From Streptomyces sp. LBL (GTDB lineage: Bacteria; Actinomycetota; Actinomycetes; Streptomycetales; Streptomycetaceae), in NCBI RefSeq assembly GCF_029893585.1, contig NZ_JARXYX010000006.1, forward strand, positions 1 to 64,000: a DNA stretch of 64,000 nt, in the 5' to 3' direction. This document shows, piece by piece, positions 38,738-47,687 of this stretch. The notes under the pieces are model-generated. The model worked only from the letters and a program-made list of their open reading frames with translations, had not been told where the DNA came from and searched no databases. Numbering within the stretch: the stretch's first letter is position 1; each line of letters begins with the position of its first letter. The position numbers and the translations under genes are program-made.

Positions 38738-38954
38738 CCACTGGAGACTCCGTCAGGAGCAACCCGCCCCTGGGTGGCTCGCCCTCGGGGCGTCTCACCC
38801 GGGGGCGTCTCACCGGGGGGGGGAACCGCGCGACCAGCCCCCGCAGTCCCCACCCGCAGACCCCGGACGACCCCCGAGCTCTTGGCGGCCGTTGTCGGTG
38901 GAGAGACCTAAGCTGGTTTCATATCCGGGGCACACTCTCGAAGGGGCGGTACAG

Positions 38955-39749
38955 GTGAGCGCCAGCGGCATCGCGACCGGGCAGGTCGAGCACATGCTGC
39001 GCCAGGTGACGCCCGGGCGTTACGACGCCTATGAGGCACTCCTGCGCGCGCTCGCGACCCCCTCCTCGGGCCAGGTGTGGATGCTGCTGTGGCACGGCCA
39101 GGCCGGCTCCCCCGACGCCCAGTACGGAAACATGCAGGTCGAGGGGTACGGATACGCGCCCTGCGTGACCTCCGCGCAGGAACTGTCCGCCAGTGGCTGG
39201 AACAGGTCGTACGAGGTGGTCGACGGCCTCGATGTGGCCCGCACCCTCTACCCCGACCACTACGGCCTCTGGCTCAACCCGCACGCCCCGGGCGGCGGCG
39301 TCGGTATCCCCTGGCTCGATCTGCGCCGTGTCGCCACCGGGCTGGAGCGTCAGCCCGCGGGGCCCCTGAGACTGTCCGAGCCTGCGATCGAGATTCCGCA
39401 GTTCTACGCCCTGCTCGCGCAGAACGCCCACCGCACCCCGGCGGTCCGCGCGTTGCGCCGCGCCTGGGTGCAGCCCGCGCTCGGGGCGCCGTATCTCGCC
39501 GTCGGTCTCGATGTGTACGACACCAGCCCGCCGGCCGTGGACTCCGTGCGCGCGATGATGCAGCAGTCCATCGGCGCGGTCCCGGACGGGCTGCCGGTGT
39601 CGACGGTGGCGATGTCCGACGAGTACGACCCGGTCGCCCTGTGGATGCGGGCCAATGCCCGCCCCTTCTACGACCGCGAGGCGCACGGCGCCCCCGCCCG
39701 GTCCCCGGCGGCCGGATACGGGTATCCGCAGGCCCGTGGCGGCTACTGA
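38955..39749 (+). CDS. SseB-domain protein 2
   Basis: Paralogue of the preceding gene, 264 residues. It opens with GQVEHMLRQVTPGRYDAYEA, has SGQVWMLLWHGQAGSPDAQY and HYGLWLNPHAPGGGVGIPWL in the middle, and ends with VALWMRANARPFYDRE, matching the last motif of protein 1. The GTG at 38955 has AAGGGGCG upstream; the frame's earlier in-frame ATG is less likely. Together they suggest a paired sensor or regulator linked to serine handling, but the biochemical role is not known. A Tyr/Gly-rich tail ends the protein. The oppC promoter region follows. Confidence 0.82.
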   Translation: MSASGIATGQVEHMLRQVTPGRYDAYEALLRALATPSSGQVWMLLWHGQAGSPDAQYGNMQVEGYGYAPCVTSAQELSASGWNRSYEVVDGLDVARTLYPDHYGLWLNPHAPGGGVGIPWLDLRRVATGLERQPAGPLRLSEPAIEIPQFYALLAQNAHRTPAVRALRRAWVQPALGAPYLAVGLDVYDTSPPAVDSVRAMMQQSIGAVPDGLPVSTVAMSDEYDPVALWMRANARPFYDREAHGAPARSPAAGYGYPQARGGY

Positions 39750-40077
39750 GCCGATCGCTTCCCGGTGTCTCTCCGGCGTCTCACAGACAACGACCCCGTG
39801 TTGTCTTCGCGCGTAGATAAGGGTGAATGATCCACTTGTTTTCCTGTTTGTCCCATTTAGCCACCGTCCGACCCTCGTTACCCGGCGTCCGGATAACGGA
39901 ACCCTACTGGGTGCATCACGTTTATGCATCCTTTCACCGTCAAGTCTGGCAACAGATCGCCAAAGCGTTGAAGACTCCGGCTCCAGGGGCGGTTCGCCCT
40001 GAGTACGACGGACTGATCACGCCGCCACAGCGGCAAGTGCGGACCGGCTACCGCCGGTTGAGAGGGGTCCCTGCCTG
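39750..40077 (+). promoter_or_regulatory. Upstream region of the oligopeptide transporter operon
   Basis: A gene-free stretch of 328 bases before the first transporter gene. It has an AT-richer patch (about 39820-39945) unlike the coding DNA and holds the likely promoter and leader. A short dyad acaacg...cgtgttgt (39786-39803) sits near its start. No clear operator is assigned. Confidence 0.45.
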
Positions 40078-41085
40078 ATGACGGCACCATTGCACGAGCC
40101 GACCGCGGAAGCGGCCCCGAGCGCGGCCCAAGAAGCGGCGGTCGCCGCTGCCGGAACGAAGGCTGTTCAAGGACGTTCCCTGGGCCGGATCGCCTGGGAG
40201 CGCCTCAAGCGGGACAAGCTCGCGCTGACGGGCGGCGCGGTCGTCCTCGTCCTCATCCTGCTCGCCGTGCTCGCGCCGGTGATCACCAGCTTGCTCGGGC
40301 AGGACCCCGACGCCTACCACGAGAACCTCATCGACCCGCTGTTCGGCACCCCCAAGGGCTCCTTGGGCGGCATCAGCGGCGACCACCTGCTGGGCGTCGA
40401 GCCGGTCAACGGCCGCGACATCTTCGCCCGCATCCTCTACGGCGCCCGGGTCTCGCTCCTGGTCGGCTTCCTGTCGGCCGTGGTCGCCGTGGTCCTCGGC
40501 ACGGTGCTGGGCATCCTGGCAGGCTTCTTCGGCGGCTGGGTGGACTCGCTCGTCAGCCGAGTGATGGACGCTCTGCTCGCCTTCCCGCAGTTGCTGTTCA
40601 CGATCGCCCTGGTCTCCGTCATGCCGAGCAGCATGCTGGGCCTGAACGGGTCCAACGTGCGCGTGTTCGTGATGATCCTGGTCATCGGCTTCTTCGGCTG
40701 GCCCTACATCGGACGCGTGGTGCGCGGTCAGACGCTCTCGATGCGTGAGCGCGAGTACGTCGAGGCCGCCCGGTCACTGGGCGCCGGGCGGTTCTACATC
40801 CTTTTCAAGGAACTGCTGCCCAACCTTGTCGCGCCGATCGTCGTCTACACGACGATGATGATCCCCACCAACATCCTCACTGAGGCGGCACTCAGCTTCC
40901 TGGGTGTGGGCGTCAAGCCGCCCACGTCCTCCTGGGGGCAGATGCTCTCGAGCGCGATCGACTACTACGAGTCGGACCCCATGTACATGGTGGTCCCGGG
41001 TGTGGCGATCTTCATCACCGTTCTTGCCTTCAACCTCTTCGGCGACGGCGTGCGGGACGCGCTGGACCCGAAGGGCTCCCGCTGA
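40078..41085 (+). CDS. Oligopeptide ABC transporter permease (OppC-type)
   Basis: Membrane subunit of 335 residues with an Ala-rich cytoplasmic leader of about 35 residues and six hydrophobic helices. The first helix is LTGGAVVLVLILLAVLAPVI. The EAA loop region is EYVEAARSLGAGRFYILFKE, used for docking an ATPase. An internal HLLGVEPVNGRDIFARILYG is typical of OppC/DppC. The start is ATG immediately after CTGCCTG. It is first in a five-gene operon in the order permease, binding protein, permease, ATPase, ATPase. Such systems import peptides and sometimes developmental signals in Streptomyces. The next gene starts 71 bases downstream. Confidence 0.93.
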   Translation: MTAPLHEPTAEAAPSAAQEAAVAAAGTKAVQGRSLGRIAWERLKRDKLALTGGAVVLVLILLAVLAPVITSLLGQDPDAYHENLIDPLFGTPKGSLGGISGDHLLGVEPVNGRDIFARILYGARVSLLVGFLSAVVAVVLGTVLGILAGFFGGWVDSLVSRVMDALLAFPQLLFTIALVSVMPSSMLGLNGSNVRVFVMILVIGFFGWPYIGRVVRGQTLSMREREYVEAARSLGAGRFYILFKELLPNLVAPIVVYTTMMIPTNILTEAALSFLGVGVKPPTSSWGQMLSSAIDYYESDPMYMVVPGVAIFITVLAFNLFGDGVRDALDPKGSR

Positions 41086-41155
41086 ACTGCCGTACTCAAA
41101 GCTTCCCGTGGCATCGACACGGGGTCTCTCATCTACATCCGGAGGATCCGAGATC

Positions 41156-42949
41156 GTGACTACCCAACGCACCTCAGGGCAGCGAAAGCAGGCCCTGGCC
41201 GCTGCTGCCGCGGTCGCCGCGCTGCTGACCACGGCTGCGTGCGGCGGTGGCAATGACGATGGCGGAGGGTCGAAGAACGGTGCGGCCGGCTTCGACGCCG
41301 CCAACAACAAGGTCGCCCAGGCCTCGCTGGCCAAGAAGGGTGGCACGCTGAAGTTCGGCGGCGCCCAGGACGCCGACTCGTGGGACACCACGCGCGGTTA
41401 CTACGGTTTCATGTGGAACTTCGCCCGCTACTACAGCCGTCAGCTCGTCACGGGCAAGGCGGAGTCGGGCTCGGCAGGCGCGGAGATCACTCCGGACCTG
41501 GCCGTCAGCACCGCCAAGGTCACGAACGACGGCAAGACCTACACGTACAAGTTGCGTGAGGGGGTCACCTGGGAGGACGGCAAGCCGATCACGTCCAAGG
41601 ACGTGAAGTACGGGATAGAGCGCGTCTGGGCGCAGGACGTGCTGTCCGGCGGGCCGGTCTACCTCAAGGACATCCTCGACCCCAAGGGCGAGTACAAGGG
41701 CCCGTACAAGGACACCTCCAAGGACAAGCTGGGTCTCAAGGCGATCGACACGCCGGACGACCAGACCATCGTCTTCCACCTGCCGAAGGCCAACTCGGAC
41801 TTCGAAGAGGTGCTGGGTCTGGTCTCGGCCTCTCCCGTCCGCCAGGACAAGGACACCAAGTCCAAGTACAGCCTGCACCCGTTCTCCTCCGGCCCGTACA
41901 AGTTCCAGTCCTACAGCCCGGGCAAGGACCTGACCCTGGTCCGCAACCCCGAGTGGAAGCAGTCCTCGGACCCGATCCGCAAGGCGTACCCGGACAAGAT
42001 CACGGTCAAGTTCTTCTCGGACGCCAACCAGATGGACCAGCGCCTGCTCAACGGTGACCTGGACCTGGACATCAACCAGACCGGCATGTCGCCGCAGGGC
42101 CGTACCACCGCCCTCAAGCAGCACAAGGCCAACCTGGACAACCCGGTCTCCGGTTACATCCGCTACGCGGTCTTCCCGCAGAGCGTGAAGCCGTTCGACA
42201 ACGAGCACTGCCGCAAGGCCGTGATCTACGGCGCCGACCACGTGTCGCTGCAGACCGCCCGCGGTGGCCCCATCGCCGGTGGTGACATCGGCACCAACAT
42301 GCTGCCGCCGTCCGTCCCGGGCGCCGAGGGCCAGAAGTACGACCCGTACAAGCTCGCCTCGGACAACAAGAACGGCAACGCGGCCGAGGCCAAGAAGGAA
42401 CTCGCCGCCTGCGGCAAGCCGAACGGCTTCTCCACCACCATCGCGGTCCGCAACAACAAGCCGGTCGAGGTAGCCACCGCCCAGTCGCTGCAGGCGTCGC
42501 TGAAGAAGATCGGCATCAACGCGCAGATCGACCAGTACGACGGTTCGCAGACCACCGGCATCATCGGCAGCCCCGAGAACGTCAAGAAGAAGCGCTACGG
42601 CATCATCATCATGGGCTGGGGTCCGGACTTCCCGACCGTCCAGGGCTTCGGTCTGCCGCTGTGGGACAGCAAGTACATCCTGCCGAGCGGTAACTCGAAC
42701 TACGCGCTCATCAAGGACAAGACGATCGACGGCCTGTTCGACCAGTACGTCACCACGCTGGACGACGCCGGCAAGACCAAGATCGCCACGGAGATCAACC
42801 ACAAGGTCATGGAGGGCGGTTACTACCTGCCCTTCGTCTTCGAAAAGTTCATCAACTGGCGTTCGGACAACCTGGCGAACGTCTACACGACGGACAACTA
42901 CAGCGGCGCGTACGACTTCGTCAACCTCGGTCTGAAGTCCAAGAAGTAA
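41156..42949 (+). CDS. Oligopeptide-binding lipoprotein
   Basis: Extracellular solute-binding protein of 597 residues (family SBP_bac_5). The signal peptide ends at a lipobox LTTAAC, followed by a Gly/Asp-rich linker. Family motifs include TYTYKLREGVTWEDGKPITS near residue 125 and FLNxxx-type sequence around KPFDNEHCRKAVIYGADH. The size fits OppA/DppA proteins. The GTG at 41156 has GGAGG upstream. It is the second gene in the operon. Two Cys-containing segments (EHCRKAV and ELAACGKPN) may form a disulfide. Which peptides it binds cannot be predicted. Confidence 0.93.
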   Translation: MTTQRTSGQRKQALAAAAAVAALLTTAACGGGNDDGGGSKNGAAGFDAANNKVAQASLAKKGGTLKFGGAQDADSWDTTRGYYGFMWNFARYYSRQLVTGKAESGSAGAEITPDLAVSTAKVTNDGKTYTYKLREGVTWEDGKPITSKDVKYGIERVWAQDVLSGGPVYLKDILDPKGEYKGPYKDTSKDKLGLKAIDTPDDQTIVFHLPKANSDFEEVLGLVSASPVRQDKDTKSKYSLHPFSSGPYKFQSYSPGKDLTLVRNPEWKQSSDPIRKAYPDKITVKFFSDANQMDQRLLNGDLDLDINQTGMSPQGRTTALKQHKANLDNPVSGYIRYAVFPQSVKPFDNEHCRKAVIYGADHVSLQTARGGPIAGGDIGTNMLPPSVPGAEGQKYDPYKLASDNKNGNAAEAKKELAACGKPNGFSTTIAVRNNKPVEVATAQSLQASLKKIGINAQIDQYDGSQTTGIIGSPENVKKKRYGIIIMGWGPDFPTVQGFGLPLWDSKYILPSGNSNYALIKDKTIDGLFDQYVTTLDDAGKTKIATEINHKVMEGGYYLPFVFEKFINWRSDNLANVYTTDNYSGAYDFVNLGLKSKK

Positions 42950-43021
42950 ACCCCGGCACACCCGCCGAACGGCACGAAAGGCAGGTGAAGGCCGGCGCGG
43001 CGGGATCGCGGGCCACCTGGG

Positions 43022-43055
43022 GTACCTCCCACGTCCAGAAGACAGTGGGGGATAC
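43022..43055 (+). repeat. Inverted repeat between binding protein and permease genes
   Basis: Arms 43022-43032 and 43045-43055 pair with one mismatch around a 12-nt loop. I remember this type of hairpin as a dispersed Streptomyces intergenic repeat, but could not check it. In the operon it may stabilise the upstream transcript or lower downstream expression. Confidence 0.5.
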
Positions 43056-43092
43056 CGCAGGCGGCCCTCGGTCCCGCGGCGGGCCGTAAGCT

Positions 43093-44091
43093 GTGCTCGC
43101 TTACCTCATCAGGCGGCTGTTCGCCGCCGCAGTGATGCTCGTGGTCATCATCATGGTGGTCTTCGGCATCTTCTTCCTCGTCCCCAAGTGGGCGGGCGTC
43201 GACATCGCCTCGAGCTTCGTGGGCAAGCAGGCCGACCCCGCTTCCGTCGAAGCCGTACGGCAGAAGCTGGGCCTGAGCGACCCGATCTACTCCCAGGTCT
43301 GGGAGTTCTTCAAGGGCGTCTTCGTCGGTCGCACCTACTCGGGCGGCGGCGACGTCACCCAATGCGCCGCGCCGTGCTTCGGCTACTCGTTCCGCAGCGA
43401 GCAGGCCGTCTGGCCGGTGCTCACCGACCGCTTCCCGGTGACCCTGGGGCTCGCGCTCGGTGCCGCCGTGCTGTGGCTGATCTTCGGTGTCGCGGCCGGT
43501 GTCCTCTCCGCGCTCAAGCGGGGAACCATCTGGGACCGCGGTGCGATGGTCATCGCCCTGGCGGGTGTCTCCCTCCCCATCTACTTCACCGGTCTGCTCA
43601 GCCTGGCGATCTTCGCCTTTGGGTTGAAGTGGATCGACGCGCAGTACGTGCCCCTCGCCGAGAGCTTCGGCGGCTGGCTCGGCGGCATGATCCTGCCGTG
43701 GATCACCCTCGCGTTCCTGTACGCGGCGATGTACGCCCGGATCACCCGCGCCACCATGATGGAGATCCTCGGCGAGGACTACATCCGCACCGCGCGTGCG
43801 AAGGGCCTCAAGGAACAGGTCGTCATCGGCAAGCACGCCATGCGCTCCACGATGACGCCCATCCTGACCATGCTCGGCATGGACCTCGGCGCCCTGATCG
43901 GCGGCGCCATCCTGACGGAGTCGACGTTCAACCTGCCCGGTCTCGGCCGTGCCGTGCTCGACGCCATCAGGAACCAGGATCTGCCCATCATCCTGGGCGT
44001 CACCCTGATCACTTCTCTCGCGGTGCTGCTCGCCAACCTCGTGGTGGACGTCCTGTACGCCGTGATCGACCCCCGAGTGAGGCTCGCATGA
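43093..44091 (+). CDS. Oligopeptide ABC transporter permease (OppB-type)
   Basis: Second membrane subunit, 332 residues, with the N-terminal family signature LAYLIRRLFAAAVMLVVIIM as the first helix. The loop region GEDYIRTARAKGLKEQVVIG is the ATPase docking site, and six helices are apparent. The long loop around KQADPASVEAVRQKLGLSDP is typical of OppB. The GTG at 43093 begins directly at the conserved helix. The stop overlaps the next start (ATGA), so ATPase translation is coupled. A hairpin repeat lies shortly upstream. Confidence 0.93.
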   Translation: MLAYLIRRLFAAAVMLVVIIMVVFGIFFLVPKWAGVDIASSFVGKQADPASVEAVRQKLGLSDPIYSQVWEFFKGVFVGRTYSGGGDVTQCAAPCFGYSFRSEQAVWPVLTDRFPVTLGLALGAAVLWLIFGVAAGVLSALKRGTIWDRGAMVIALAGVSLPIYFTGLLSLAIFAFGLKWIDAQYVPLAESFGGWLGGMILPWITLAFLYAAMYARITRATMMEILGEDYIRTARAKGLKEQVVIGKHAMRSTMTPILTMLGMDLGALIGGAILTESTFNLPGLGRAVLDAIRNQDLPIILGVTLITSLAVLLANLVVDVLYAVIDPRVRLA

Positions 44092-45185
44092 CCGACCTCA
44101 GCAAGAGCGGAGCGGCCGTGGGCGAGCCCACCGACACTTCGCCCGCGCCGACCGCCTTCCTCGAAGTGCGCGACCTCAAGGTGCACTTCCCGACCGACGA
44201 CGGCCTGGTCAAGTCCGTCGACGGGCTCAGCTTCCAGCTGGAGAAGGGCAAGACCCTCGGCATCGTGGGCGAGTCCGGCTCCGGCAAGTCGGTGACCTCG
44301 CTCGGCATCATGGGTCTGCACACCGCCGGTCAGTACGGCAAGAAGAAGGCGCAGATCTCCGGTGAGATCTGGCTGGACGGCACCGAGCTGCTCACCGCCG
44401 ATCCGGACCACGTGCGCAAGCTGCGCGGCCGCGACATGGCGATGATCTTCCAGGACCCGCTGTCCGCGCTGCACCCGTACTACACGATCGGCCAGCAGAT
44501 CGTGGAGGCGTACCGCATCCACCATGACGTGGACAAGAAGACCGCCAAGCGCCGTGCCGTGGAGATGCTCGACCGGGTAGGCATCCCGCAGCCGGACAAG
44601 CGCGTCGACAGTTACCCGCACGAGTTCTCGGGTGGTATGCGCCAGCGCGCGATGATCGCGATGTCGCTGGTCAACAACCCCGAGCTGCTGATCGCGGACG
44701 AGCCGACGACCGCCCTGGACGTGACCGTCCAGGCGCAGATCCTCGACCTGATCCGCGACCTGCAGAAGGAGTTCGGGTCGGCGGTCATCGTCATCACCCA
44801 CGACCTGGGTGTGGTCGCCGAACTGGCCGACGACATCCTGGTGATGTACGGCGGCCGCTGCATCGAGCGCGGTCCGGCCGAGGACGTGTTCTACGAGCCC
44901 CGCCACCCCTACACCTGGGGCCTGCTCGGCTCGATGCCGCGCCTCGACCGTGAGCAGCAGGAACGTCTGATCCCGGTCAAGGGCTCCCCGCCCTCGCTGA
45001 TCAACATCCCGTCCGGCTGCGCCTTCAACCCGCGCTGCTCGTACGCGGACGTACCCAAGGACAACGTCACCCGTACGGTCCGCCCCGAGCTGACCGAGGT
45101 CGGCAGCAAGCACTGGGCCGCCTGCCACATGACGCAGGAGCAGCGGGAGCGTATCTGGACCGAAGAGATTGCGCCGAAGCTGTGA
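44088..45185 (+). CDS. Oligopeptide ABC transporter ATPase (OppD-type)
   Basis: First ATPase of the system, 365 residues. Walker A is [11 protein letters not shown], the Q-loop is [16 protein letters not shown], and the signature is [16 protein letters not shown]. Walker B reads [12 protein letters not shown] and the switch is [11 protein letters not shown]. The C-terminal oligopeptide domain has a Cys-containing motif ([13 protein letters not shown] near residue 315), typical of the family. The ATG overlaps the permease stop and the stop overlaps the next GTG (GTGA), so the last three genes are tightly coupled. Confidence 0.95.
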   Translation: MTDLSKSGAAVGEPTDTSPAPTAFLEVRDLKVHFPTDDGLVKSVDGLSFQLEKGKTLGIVGESGSGKSVTSLGIMGLHTAGQYGKKKAQISGEIWLDGTELLTADPDHVRKLRGRDMAMIFQDPLSALHPYYTIGQQIVEAYRIHHDVDKKTAKRRAVEMLDRVGIPQPDKRVDSYPHEFSGGMRQRAMIAMSLVNNPELLIADEPTTALDVTVQAQILDLIRDLQKEFGSAVIVITHDLGVVAELADDILVMYGGRCIERGPAEDVFYEPRHPYTWGLLGSMPRLDREQQERLIPVKGSPPSLINIPSGCAFNPRCSYADVPKDNVTRTVRPELTEVGSKHWAACHMTQEQRERIWTEEIAPKL

Positions 45186-46816
45186 GCGAGAACGCAGAGG
45201 ACAAAGCAGTGGTCATCCCTGCACAGAGCACCGGCGCCGCCACGCTCTCCAAGGACCCCGCTCCCGGCGAGGTCCTGCTGAAGGTGACCGGGCTGCAGAA
45301 GCACTTCCCGATCAAGAAAGGGCTGCTTCAGCGGCAGGTCGGCGCGGTCCACGCGGTCGACGGACTCGACTTCGAGGTCCGCTCCGGCGAGACGCTCGGT
45401 GTCGTGGGCGAGTCCGGCTGCGGCAAGTCCACGATGGGCCGGCTGATCACCCGGCTGCTCGAACCGACGGGCGGCACGGTCGAGTTCGAGGGCAAGGACA
45501 TCACGCACCTCAACGTGAGCGGGATGCGCCCGCTGCGCCGCGATGTGCAGATGATCTTCCAGGACCCGTACTCCTCGCTGAACCCGCGCCACACCATCGG
45601 CACCATCGTCGGCGCCCCCTTCAAGCTCCAGGGCGTCTCGCCCGAGGGCGGGGTCAGGAAGGAGGTGCAGCGGCTGCTGTCGGTGGTCGGTCTCAACCCC
45701 GAGCACTACAACCGCTACCCGCACGAGTTCTCCGGCGGTCAGCGCCAGCGCATCGGCATCGCCCGCGCGCTCGCGCTCAACCCCAAACTGGTGGTGGCGG
45801 ACGAGCCGGTCTCCGCGCTGGACGTGTCGATCCAGGCGCAGGTGGTGAACCTGCTGGACGACCTCCAGCAGGAGCTCGGCCTGACGTACGTGATCATCGC
45901 GCACGACCTCTCGGTGGTCCGGCACGTCTCGGACCGGATCGCGGTGATGTACCTCGGCAAGATCGTCGAGCTGGCCGACCGGGACTCCCTGTACAAGGCG
46001 CCCATGCACCCGTACACCAAGGCGCTGATGTCGGCCGTGCCGATCCCGGACCCCAAGCGCCGGGGGGTCAAGAGCGAACGCATCCTGCTCAAGGGCGACG
46101 TACCGTCGCCGATCTCCCCGCCGAGCGGCTGCCGCTTCCACACCCGGTGCTGGAAGGCGACGGAGATCTGCAAGACCACCGAGCCGCCGCTGCTGGAGCT
46201 GAAGCCGGGCCAGCAGGTGGCCTGCCACCACCCGGAGAACTTCGAGGACCAGGCCCCGCAGGAGACGGTCCTGCTCTCCGCCGCGCGGGAAGCGGCGGAG
46301 CTGGTGCCGGAGGCGGTGCTGGAGGAGTCGGCGGAGACGTCGGCGGCGGTGGCGGCGGAGGTCGCGGAGACCGCGGAAGTAGCGGAGCCTGCGGGGGTCG
46401 TTGAGGCGGCGGTGGCGGCGGAGACCGCGGAAGTCGCGGAGCCTGCCGGGGTCGTTGAGGCGGCGGAGGTCGCTGAGCCGGTGGAGGCTGTCGAGCCCGC
46501 CGAGGTCACTGAGCCGGCCGAGGTGGCTGAGCCCGCGGAGGCCGTTGAGGCGGCGGAGGCTGCCGAGTCCTCTGAGGTCACCGAGCTGGCGGGGGCCGCT
46601 GAGCCCGCGAAGGCCGCCAAGCCCTCTGAGGTCACCGGGCCCTCTGAGGTCACCGAGCCCGCGAAGGCCGGTAAGCCGGTGAAGGCGGGAGAGCCTGCTA
46701 AGGCCGACAAGCCCGCTGAGGCCGGGCCCGCGAAGGCCGCCGAGCCCGCCGAGGGTTCCGAGCCCGTCGCGAAGACCGACGGTGCCGGTGAGGGCCAGGA
46801 GGCAACCGACAAGTAA
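45182..46816 (+). CDS. Oligopeptide ABC transporter ATPase (OppF-type) with long low-complexity tail
   Basis: Second ATPase, 544 residues. The first 360 are a normal OppF: Walker [12 protein letters not shown], signature [18 protein letters not shown], Walker [13 protein letters not shown] and switch [11 protein letters not shown], then the oligo-HPY part with [18 protein letters not shown]. The last 180 residues form a tail of Ala, Glu, Pro, Val and later Lys with repeated EVAEPA and EAVE units. Typical OppF proteins end near residue 350. The tail shifts from acidic (first two thirds) to Lys-rich. The frame is open in DNA with repeat structure, so it may be a slippage expansion. Confidence 0.93.
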   Translation: MSENAEDKAVVIPAQSTGAATLSKDPAPGEVLLKVTGLQKHFPIKKGLLQRQVGAVHAVDGLDFEVRSGETLGVVGESGCGKSTMGRLITRLLEPTGGTVEFEGKDITHLNVSGMRPLRRDVQMIFQDPYSSLNPRHTIGTIVGAPFKLQGVSPEGGVRKEVQRLLSVVGLNPEHYNRYPHEFSGGQRQRIGIARALALNPKLVVADEPVSALDVSIQAQVVNLLDDLQQELGLTYVIIAHDLSVVRHVSDRIAVMYLGKIVELADRDSLYKAPMHPYTKALMSAVPIPDPKRRGVKSERILLKGDVPSPISPPSGCRFHTRCWKATEICKTTEPPLLELKPGQQVACHHPENFEDQAPQETVLLSAAREAAELVPEAVLEESAETSAAVAAEVAETAEVAEPAGVVEAAVAAETAEVAEPAGVVEAAEVAEPVEAVEPAEVTEPAEVAEPAEAVEAAEAAESSEVTELAGAAEPAKAAKPSEVTGPSEVTEPAKAGKPVKAGEPAKADKPAEAGPAKAAEPAEGSEPVAKTDGAGEGQEATDK

Positions 46817-46851
46817 CGCATGACGAGTTGACAAAGTCATGCACATGCCCA

Positions 46852-46928
46852 AACGGGAGAGCGCAGAGTCGTCCGTGTCCGGCCTATCGGCACACGTTCG
46901 AAGGGACGACTCATGCCGCTCTCCCGTT
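46852..46928 (+). promoter_or_regulatory. Long structured leader hiding a ribosome-binding site
   Basis: Arms 46852-46863/46917-46928 (12 bp) and 46866-46874/46904-46912 (9 bp) pair perfectly and nest. The inner right arm contains AAGGGACG, the ribosome-binding site of the small ORF starting at 46913, so the fold would block that start. TTGACA at 46828 is a possible -35 element, without a good -10. Confidence 0.55.
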
Positions 46929-47011
46929 CGGCACGTTCAGGGGCTCTCGCTGCCGCGGTGGCCTCTTTCCTCTCCTCACTGGTGCCCGCAACAGAAAGGG
47001 TCCACCAGTGA
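46913..47011 (+). CDS. Possible 32-residue leader peptide
   Basis: A 33-codon frame starts at ATG 46913 after AAGGGACG. The peptide has a basic start (MPLSRSARS), a hydrophobic Ala/Leu/Ser core and a short polar end. Its stop overlaps the following GTG by the GTGA pattern, so it would be translationally coupled to the 138-residue gene. The start lies inside the long hairpin. It might be a regulatory leader, a small membrane peptide, or chance. Family unknown. Confidence 0.4.
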   Translation: MPLSRSARSGALAAAVASFLSSLVPATERVHQ

Positions 47012-47424
47012 CCACCCCGCCGTCCGAGCGCACCCTCATCTACGCGGAAGACCTCAGGCCTGAGGACGTTCACGCCCTGGAGACGTTCCTCAACGTCCAG
47101 TTGGGGCGGGTGTACGAGGAGGTCGGCGAGACTGGTGAGACGTCCTTCGCGATGCGGTCTCTGCTCATCCTGGTCTGCGACTCGGCCGGGCTCCTGCACA
47201 CCCTGCTCGCAGTGGAGCGGCCAGAGACGTGGCAGCGGGCCGCGATCGTGCGCGAGTGGCAGCGGCTACGCAGTACGGCCCACGAGTTCAACCACTGCGA
47301 GGGCTATGACCATGATCGCTGGTGGAACCAGGTGCGGCACTTCGACGCCTCTGACGAGACCAACGAACAGGACCGGATCCGCCGGTTCACCGACGTCGGG
47401 CCGCGCCCCGAGGCCGGACACTAG
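47008..47424 (+). CDS. Hypothetical protein, 138 residues
   Basis: No family is recognised. The protein is acidic and hydrophilic and has no signal peptide or membrane segment. Conspicuous regions are YAEDLRPEDVHALETFLNVQ (helical) and a second half with WQRLRSTAHEFNHCEGYD and RWWNQVRHFDASDETNEQDR. This second part is rich in His, Trp and charged residues. The GTG at 47008 has GAAAGGG upstream and overlaps the small ORF stop. It lies on the opposite strand to, and converges on, the peptide-pathway operon. A bidirectional terminator-like hairpin lies between them. It could be an island gene or a local regulator. Confidence 0.65.
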   Translation: MTTPPSERTLIYAEDLRPEDVHALETFLNVQLGRVYEEVGETGETSFAMRSLLILVCDSAGLLHTLLAVERPETWQRAAIVREWQRLRSTAHEFNHCEGYDHDRWWNQVRHFDASDETNEQDRIRRFTDVGPRPEAGH

Positions 47425-47460
47425 GGGATGTCCGGTCGATCATGGCCTTCGTATCTGGGG

Positions 47461-47504
47461 ACCGCCCGGACGAGCCGTAGGGGAGCGGCGCAGGGCCGGG
47501 CGGT
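47461..47504. terminator. Possible bidirectional terminator
   Basis: Arms accgcccgg (47461-47469) and ccgggcggt (47496-47504) are exact complements with a 26-nt loop. They lie between the convergent 138-residue gene and the 56-residue gene, so either operon could end here. Confidence 0.45.
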
Positions 47505-47516
47505 TCTGCTCGGCGG

Positions 47517-47687
47517 TCAGGCGGGAACGCCGGCCCTGTCCAGGACAGCGGCCATCTCGTCCTCGGGGAGCGCAGGGTTGGCACCCGCGCTGGAGGCCAG
47601 TTCAGGGACATGAAGCGCCTCGCGGAGCCGGTGGAACGGGAGTCTGTGTTCGCTGCGGCGGGTCAGTACAGCCGTCATGACGTCCAT
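47517..47687 (-). CDS. Small protein, 56 residues, last gene of the peptide operon
   Basis: A 57-codon frame with a good ribosome-binding site (GAGGAGAG) and an ATG at 47687 that lies inside the end of the 466-residue gene (13-base overlap). The peptide is MDVMTAVLTRRSEHRLPFHR onward, then REALHVPELASSAGAN and an acidic end with DEMAAVLDRAGVPA. It is soluble and helical with no Cys. Function is unknown. The coupling suggests it belongs to the same pathway, possibly as a second substrate, chaperone or partner of the 466-residue protein. Confidence 0.6.
   Translation of the reverse strand: MDVMTAVLTRRSEHRLPFHRLREALHVPELASSAGANPALPEDEMAAVLDRAGVPA

Noticed and set aside
38820..38890. G-rich and C-rich stretch between the SseB genes as a terminator
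   Set aside because: No stable symmetric stem could be drawn; it looks like simple base bias with a short duplicated ggggcgtctcacc.
44909..46852. Minus-strand frame opposite the OppD/OppF genes with Leu/Arg/Gly repeats
   Set aside because: It mirrors the repeat tail of the OppF gene and has no ribosome-binding site or known motif.
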